Below are positions 46,901 through 55,900 of a DNA stretch of 64,000 bases, in pieces (positions within the stretch are counted from its first letter, which is position 1; the number at the start of each line of letters is the position of its first letter). The stretch is from Onchidella celtica (lineage: Eukaryota > Mollusca > Gastropoda > Systellommatophora > Onchidiidae). A model generated the notes under the pieces. That model did no database searches. It was not told where the DNA came from and worked only from the letters and a program-made list of their open reading frames with translations. The stretch is from positions 46,057,021 through 46,121,020 of the forward strand of contig OZ007569.1 in NCBI GenBank assembly GCA_963931925.1, read 5' to 3'. Position numbers and translations under genes: made by a program.

Positions 46901-49900
46901 AGTGTTCCTGCACTCTGGCCACATCCACCAGATGTACAGGCTTCTGCCTTTAGCTCATATGTGGTGTAAGGAGTCAGTGGAGGAGACAAACCTACAGTCT
47001 GTCTCAATGATGGAGAGGATGATGCCTGAAACATCATAAATCAAACAATGTGCTACAGTCTCATCTAAAAATATCCTGAACAGTTAAAAAAAAAAATGGA
47101 AATACACTACATTATATTGGAAGGTTTTTAATATTGTTATATATATTCAAATTAATCATCCTACTGCAAGATACAGATGTTAAATCTTTGAAGCCCACAT
47201 TTTTCCTCCTGCATGGATAATAAAATTTTGTTGGATATCAATTTATGGGGCATGCTCAGCACAAATCACTGACAAATTTATCTCCTGCTTCCAACAAAAT
47301 TGCAACTGTTCTCTCTAAGCTGCACGAGTTATTGTGCTCAACATTATGTGTTGCTGGGTTGGGCCAAAATAGATATCAAAAACTGTATGTGTTTCTTGGA
47401 TATGATGAAGCTCAAATATAATTTCGGAAATACATTGCATATCAAATGGTAGGTTGCTTTAATAGACACTTAAATGGTGCAATTAATATTCAAACTTTTG
47501 TCAGAAAGATTTGCAGTTAACAACTGAAGTAATACATAAGACTGACAATGAAGTGCAGCGATTCCCATAATCAAAGAAGTAGGAAAATGGGAATTATTGA
47601 TAGATTGAAGATGATGAGGATAACAACATAGTTTGGTGACTTACCACTGAACCATTGACCAGGATTCTGTAAAGCCTAACAACTCCATTAGGCACATCAG
47701 GGGGTTGGCATGTTACTGAGATAGTGGTAGAGGTGCTTGACTGCAATAGACAATAAATTCCACATTTATATCATGTAAAGTGTGCAAAATGTATTCAAAG
47801 CACGTCTCATATTACCTTAATCCATGACCAATCAGCATAACCCAAAGTGAGTATGATTTGCAGATAATCAGTGTATGATGCAACTTTCACATTTATTTCT
47901 ACTGAGACAAAATACTTTTCCCAGAAAGGCCATAATGCAAATAACTCAAGGAATATGATGTACTTTAATTACAGTCCAATCCACTTATCTCGACATGGCT
48001 TTTCCCGACATTCTGGGTAACTCGACACAATTTTTAAGTCCCACCCTGTTCCTTCTTTAATGCTATTAAATATTTCCTCGTAACTAGACGTTATTCCATT
48101 CTTTCCTCTTATACTGACACATTTCTCCCCGACCGCAGCAAAACAAGTGCACTAGATCTACTACTGTGCTACCAAAAATGCCAACACAACTCCCTGCATA
48201 TAATACCTCTTTATTTCTTTTTGCGGTGCTGGCAGGGAGGGATAGAAGAGAGGATGTGTGGACACAGAGGATGGCCCTTGGCTTCAGTAACGCGAGTGTG
48301 ACTGGAATGCCTTGCATAAGTGTACGGCAGTAAAGGTACAGAATGTACAGACTGAGTAATTTTTTTTTTTCACAAAACACTCATGCCTTGACCTAGATCT
48401 CTCGGTTAACTGCCACACTGTGTGTGTATCGGTATCATTTCTTCTAAAGAAACAGTCAGGTCGAGGTTAAAAAAAAAAGTAAAGCACTGCACATTTGATA
48501 ACTACAGCATTTCTCTGATATCGGTAAATCTTTGCCACGCAACTGCTCCGCACAACAGTGATATTGGAGGAACGGGTGACACTGACAATATGGCGATAAT
48601 TAAAAGAAAAAGGGACATAATTGCGTAATTTATTGGGCACTTCCCATTATGGTGATATTTGATTCCCCCCACCCCCTTTTTTTTCTCTTCCACCACTAAT
48701 CTGCTATTTCGACTTTCTCTTTACTCAACACAAGTCAGACTGTCCCACTGATGTCGAGATATTAGGATTGCACTGTAAATGATACAATAATTTCTGTGAC
48801 TGAAAGATATCACACACAGCCTTATTCACTGATGAATAAATATTACGGTAAGGGTGTTCAGGTTTGAACATGACGAAAAACAAGATTAAACAATTAAATA
48901 AGAATTTAGCTGAAAATAGAAAAACAAAGGCAAATGGTTGCAGCTTACATTGACCAAAGGAGGCAAGATCCCTTGAGGTTGGCCTTCCCTGGTTGTCACT
49001 GATGCCCAAGGACTCCCAGCTTTTCCCACAGAGTTGACAGCTATAACCCTATACTGATACTGCCTATAGGGTCGTAACTGTGTGGAATTGTCAATAAAAA
49101 CTGAGCTAGTCCCATTGTAAACAAGTACTGACTCTTCATAGTTCAGGGCAGCTCCTGTATTTGAGACTGGAACAAAATGAAAAATTTGATAGAATAAACA
49201 TCAGAAATTGCACAAACTAGTGATATTACAAGACAAATTTAAATATATCAAAATCTATCTAAAGCTGAGGTAACAGTCTTTACCTGTCATGTTTAAACTA
49301 GAACCAGATAAAAATGAACAAATCTCCCAGTCAGCATCCCTATATGTCAGTCAATAGTGTACTGCATGGGTGGATTTCCTACGTCATACAGACGGGGGCT
49401 CAATGTCGTAACCTGCGGGTCTACTTCGGAACAATATCATAACTAGCAGACCTAAGTAGAAACAATGTACTACTATGAACAAACTTGAGGTTAGTCCTAC
49501 ATGACAGACTGAAACAGGGTTTCTGCCCCGGCCGTCTGTGCCTTCTGAACTTGAACTTGAAGACAGTGGCAACTTTTTCAGTTTGCTGATTGTCTTTGAC
49601 TGCTTTTGTCTTGTCATATATTACACTGATAATGAGACAATAATTCTGAAATATTTTTCCTGCATCTTTAACTTAAAGTATGTCCATACTTTGAATTCAC
49701 TAATGTCAAGAAAACTTACCACTAGTGACACTCCTACGTAGCAGTTCATAATTTCTGATAATTCCATTAGGTTTCTCAGGACTTTCCCAAGATGCTCTGA
49801 TGCCAGAATGAGCCCCATATTCATCGGCAAGGGCAAGCAGGGCTGGGGCGGGTTGATTCTCAGGTAGAGCCGGCAATGTTTGGGCTTGGGCGGGTTGGCT

Positions 49901-52900
49901 AATTTCACAACCACGATTAGTACAGGCTTCAACTCTAAATATGTACTGTGTATAATACTGAAGCCCTGGGACAGTATAAGACAACTGGGAGGGACTGCCT
50001 GAATAAACCTTGTTTGTTCCTGTAAAGACAGAGGTTTTACTAAATTCAGTTTTGTTTGTTATTAGAATTAGTCATGTAAAGTACATTCACCTCATTCCCA
50101 TATTTGTCTGAACAGATTTTTCAGATAAATTTCTTTCACTAAGCTGCATTCATATAGAGGTTACACTTGCTAAATAAGCTGGGGAAAAAAACACAATAAA
50201 ATCTATACCTATCGCAGATAAATTTTTTCTGAGTCTTACTAAATATACGCATTTCACCTTCATAGACTGTGTAATTTGTGAGTTCTCCATTTGGATTAGC
50301 TGGTGGAGACCAGTCAACTTTGATGGAGGTTGAGGACGTAGGTGTCAATTTGGGTGGAGCTAAACCTGTAGGTGAAGCCGAGTATGTCTTAGCCCGTGCT
50401 GGCCCACTTTCCACACTACCTTTCCTGCAGAGTATACACATGTTGAGACCTGTTATTCAAGTTTTAAAGCATGTCAGCTTGGTTACAGCTAGTTTGTGCC
50501 CAATATAAGTTGGGGTCTAAGTTTAATTCTTATAAATACAAATAGTTTATGTAGAAAATTTGCAGAAACACAAAGTATAAAGTCTTAAATAGTAGCTTAA
50601 CCTAGTTTTACAAACCATTCAGACACCCCCTTACTTTGTTTTATTTGCCTTACATCATTTCTGGTATTCTTCCATTTTATAAATAGTCCTGGGCCATCCC
50701 TATGCCATCTTCACTTCATTAGGAAATATTATTTGAAACAGTTACAGGTCATGAGGGAACCAGTGAAAACTTCTCTGAGAAGTGAAAAGAGAAACTACTG
50801 TCACTTCCCACATCTCTGAACTGGACTGAACAAGAACAAGTGCTATTTCTGAAGCCGATCATGAGTCAAATAGACTTCTACATTTTTACAACGATGTAAT
50901 AGTAAGTATAACATGTCTTAAACATCTGAAGCTAACAGCATTAAAAAAAACAAGGAAATTTGGAGAGTATTTGCACAAATTTTTCAATAGCAATTTCAAA
51001 ATGGTTTTTGTAATAGTGAGATGTGGCGTAGTTCTCTTTTCTGCATCAATAAGTTTAGTTAGTACATAAACACCTGTGCAGACAACTGAGATTTGTTTTA
51101 AACAACAATTTTCAAACTACACATGGCCATACTCATAGTTTAAATGAAAGGTGATTATTTCAAGGAATTTGAAAATATGGACACTAAAGCTGAACATTCT
51201 TGAATTCCTGAATGCTTTCAAATTATGAAATATTGATTACAGTGCTTCACCTGTTCCTGGCTACAATGGTATAAGAATATTCTATCCCTGGCTCAAGGCT
51301 GTAGTCTGGGTAGGATGTCAACAAAGTTCCACTAATAGTGATACTTGTTGTGTAAATCAGCCGTCCATTTCTGCGCACATCATAAGATGAAATGATTCCA
51401 TTTGGGTTTGCAGGGGGAGACCATGTGATCTCTATAGCAATAGAACTGATGACTCTGAGGAGAGGAGGAGACAACCCTGTGGGAGGTGCATCATCAGCTC
51501 TTCCAATTACCTCCCCACTTTCTGAACAGCCTCCACTTGTGCAGGCTGTTAAAGTAAACACATGCTTTTCATATGGAACAAGACCTCCCACATCATAAGA
51601 CTTCTGCGATCCAGTATAGATGAAAAGACCGTCCATTTTCAGTTTGTACTGAGTAATGACACCATTGCTACTGACAGGTTCCATCCAAGTTGCTTTCACA
51701 GCAGTTGAATTTATTGGTGCAATTGTTGGTGGTAAGACTGATAATGGTGCTGCCTCAAGAGTTCTGATGGTAGCTGGGTCACTAGTGGTACAGCCACCTC
51801 CTGTACAGGCTGTTAGAATATAAGAGTACAAGGTATAAGCTGCTAGTCCAGTATCTACAAACTGTAAATCTCCATCAGCAGGAAAGGAAAATGGGACGGT
51901 CGTGTTTCGTTGTATCTGGTATCCTTGGAGTACTCCATTCAGCTGGGAGGGTGGTGACCATGTGACATCAATACTATGGATGTCACCAGTGACATGAGAC
52001 AACTGAGGAGGCTGCACTCCTTCTGGTGCTGCTTGGGAAGTTTGCACTGACTGCCAAGGACTGTCAGAAAAACCTTGGGCATTAGTGGCACGAATAGCAT
52101 ACTGGTATTGCGTGTATGGCTTTAAGTTCGTGTCTGTATATTCAAATGAATCATGATCTGTGTCAGTAGTCTTGTACACAACTTCTGGATTATTTGCTTG
52201 TCTCTTTGACCGTCTTATATGCATTGGATCATTCACATTGTACCAAATATCAATAATTTCATTTTGCTTTAATATATTTCCCTCACTTGGATAGGATTGT
52301 CTGGAAAATGTAGGATTCATGCCCAAACAATTGATACTGTCATACATGCAAGTGCACATGTCACTGGAACATTGTGAAGATTTAGAATCTCCATTTGTAC
52401 TAAAGTCATCAAAAGAAAAGTAAAGAGACAAGTTCTTGATTTCTCTTTTACGTCTCAATGCATTACTAAGACGAAGCACTTCATAAGATGTGATTTCACC
52501 ATTGGGATTTAATGGTGGATTCCAGGTTAAGCGAACATGAGTTGCATTAACTGTCCCAACTGTAGGACTTGGCTGGGCAGCAGGAGCAATTTCAGCTGTA
52601 AAGAATGTCTGGACCTTCCCGACTGTACAGCCAACTCTTGTACATGCTTCTAGCTTGACATTATATTCAGTGTAAGGAGAAAGACGTTGAAATTCAAATT
52701 CCTTGGCAGTGCCACTGTACACAGCGACAGTGGATGTTAAATCATAAACTCTGTATGTTGTAATGACTCCATTTTGTTTTTCTGGAACATTCCATGTCAG
52801 AATAACAGCTTTGCCAGAATTAATTTTTTCGACAGAGAAGTCTGATAGGCCTGCTGGGAAACCTTCTCTTGTTGTGAAGTTTACAGATGGGGATCTCGTA

Positions 52901-55900
52901 CTTCCTACACCATTCACTGCCTCCATGTATAATACATAGGGTGAGAATGCTTCCAGGCCACCAACAGATGTGCTGTTTACATCTTTTCCTACACTGACAA
53001 ACTCCTGTTGGTTTGTGGATGTAGCTGGATCTTTCTGATAAATGACCTTATATTCTCTAATTGGTCCATTTGGGTTTCTCGGGGGTGACCAAGATAAAGA
53101 GATCCCATAAGTTCCAACATGGTTAATGATGGGGGCTGATAAGTCAGTAGGTGGGGCTTCCAATGTTCTAACAGAAGTCCATTCACTCTCTGCATCACCC
53201 TTTGAATTTACAGCAACAACCTGGCAAAAAAACATTAAAAATTTTAGTTCAATACTCACCTGGATTGAATTCATGAATGTGTGTTTGAGTGTCAATAGAC
53301 ACATTTTCTTACTTAACAGCTCCACGGAAAACAAGTTATTCCTCCCTTAGAAATGCAAAACCTCACTTGACATCTTCATAAATTATAAATTGATGTCATG
53401 ATTTCATTTCCTAATTATTGTAACTTCACTTATAAAGCCCTAGTTAAGGTAAAAACAAAGAAAGCAATCTTACTGGGCTGTATTCATTTTCTGTGTTGAC
53501 CCAGGGTTATCACAAACAAACTGGTAAAATATTAAACAGTGAATTCAAATTTACATCCCAAATATATGACTAAAAAGTTACCTTGTACTCATAAACTTGA
53601 TATGGCATCAAGTCTTGGCCTGAATGAAGGAACTGAAACACACTGCCAGGCACTTGATTGATGAGAATCTCTGAATCTGGCAAGTTTGGCATTCGCTGAA
53701 AAATCCTGTAATATGTAATCACACCATTTGAATTTGTTGGACGTTCCCAAGCGATGAAGATGGCATTTGAGGCAACTGGTGTTAATGTGGGGTCTTTCAT
53801 TCCTTCTGGTACATCTTCATCTGTTCTCACTAGAACTCCACTGCTTGTGCCACAGCCATTGAGAATGTTACGTAGACATGCTTGAAGCCGAACTTCATAT
53901 TGAGTGTAAGGTAACAAGTCTGGAATCGTTATCTTTGTTTCCTGTCCTACTCCTCTCACAACCTGGAAACAAAGAAGATTTTCATTTTAAATCATAATTT
54001 TAACATTTCTCGGTGTATGTGGCAATTTAAGGTGACCATGTCAGTTTAAAAAAATGCTCTTGCAAAAAGAAAAATTTGTGTGCAAATATTTCTCACAAGT
54101 GAAATTCAAGTGGCCAAGTACTTAATGGCCATGCTAAAGAAATTATAAACACTTGAGAATACTGTCTCAAAACCACTAGTTTAAATTTTATGAAGTGAAC
54201 TGTGTGAACAAAATTTTGCAAAGGTCATTGGCAATTCTGTTCTTTGGAAGTTATTTTTCCCTTTTTTTGTGTCATGTTTTAGGCATTCTCATTGCAAATC
54301 TTATAAAAATCTTACTGGTTACTTGTTGAAACTATCCTGATTTTTATTTTCTACTCACTGATGACATAGAAATTGGAATAAAAATAACTTAATTTGTTCT
54401 CCATTCCTTGACAATACAAGCAATGAGCAAATTAAAAAGGCTGATATTTTTACCTCCGTTTCTTGCCCGATGTTGAGCAGCACTCGGTACTGATCAATGT
54501 CCCCTTGACTTGATGTGATTGGCAGCCACTGAACTTGAATGGCAGTGGGGCCCAACACTGTCACTGACTGAAATCCGGTATTACATCTTTTATCTTTTTC
54601 TTATCAGAAATAAAGAGTCCTTTACAACAAACTTACCTAGTGATAAATTCATCAAATTACATGATGTAACCCAATTTTTACTGCTAACATAACCCATTTT
54701 CCAATAACAAGAAAATCTGAATTTCACTTTAATTCTCAGCTAAAGCTAAGAAATATGGTTAGGTAAAGACTATTACAATTTTAACTGCAAGACAAATGAC
54801 AGAAGGTCAGAAATTAAAGTATTTTGATCAGTCTTTTTCACTAAATATCTGCACAAAACCTTTTCAAACCAATATTATTTCTTTCAGCAAACACTGTACA
54901 CTTGCAAGAGCTGAAAATTTCACAGCCAAAACAACACAGATAAAATGCATGCGCCTTCTTCAATATGGAACATCAATACCGATCAGGGCTGCTGTGACAA
55001 TATGGTCAGCGATCAAGTTTTCTCTTCCTTTGAAGTCTCTATCTTTCCAGGATTATGATGTCTTACTATATCGTTTTCAAATCAAAATATGGCAAAAAGA
55101 AAAAGTTTTAGGTAGCAAAGCCTCACTTAAGAAATAATACAGAAACAATACAATAAAACACAAAGGAAAAGGGAAGACAAATCAAGCTTTCAATCGATTG
55201 ACCTTCAGCAGAAAAAAAAAAATGTAACGGAATATTTTTCTTCTTGCCATAGTTTGAATTTGCTTCAAACCTTGCTGCCATCCCACAGATTTTCTGTGGT
55301 TTCTATACTAAAAAGTTACTCTCAAATCAATTCACCCACCTGCGGAGGAGGGACATTAACAGGGGCCATTGTAGGCATGATGATTTCCCTGGGATTGCTT
55401 CGTACTGCACCAGCTCCGTTGCTAACCTCCAGCTGATAGGTATAAGACTGGCCTGGGGTCAGACCAGTTAGTTTGATGAATGTGTCACTGCCAAAATAAA
55501 CCTCAGTCACAGGGGCTGGTTGGGTCTGCATAGGTTAAGAAAACACAAAGAATGGTTTTCAAAGCTGAATATACCAGAGGCTGCAACTTAATTAGTAATG
55601 TCTTTATTTTTTCAATGAGGAACAGGAGAGATAGCACAACAATTAATTGCCTTTGAATCTGGGCCGTCTATGAAGTACAAGAAGTTTGGAGACGGGGGGG
55701 GGGGGGGGGGGGGGGGGGGGGCTCTTGCATAAGAAAAACATACACAGGGGAGTGACAGTTCCTGGGGAGTGTGTATACGTTTTTATGATAATATATTATA
55801 AAGTTTGCTTCCATATTTACCTTTTGCAAGCAAATTAAGCTATTGGATTACATAAAAATCAGGAGGTTGAAGCCACATGAAAAGTGTACATGGGGGAAGG

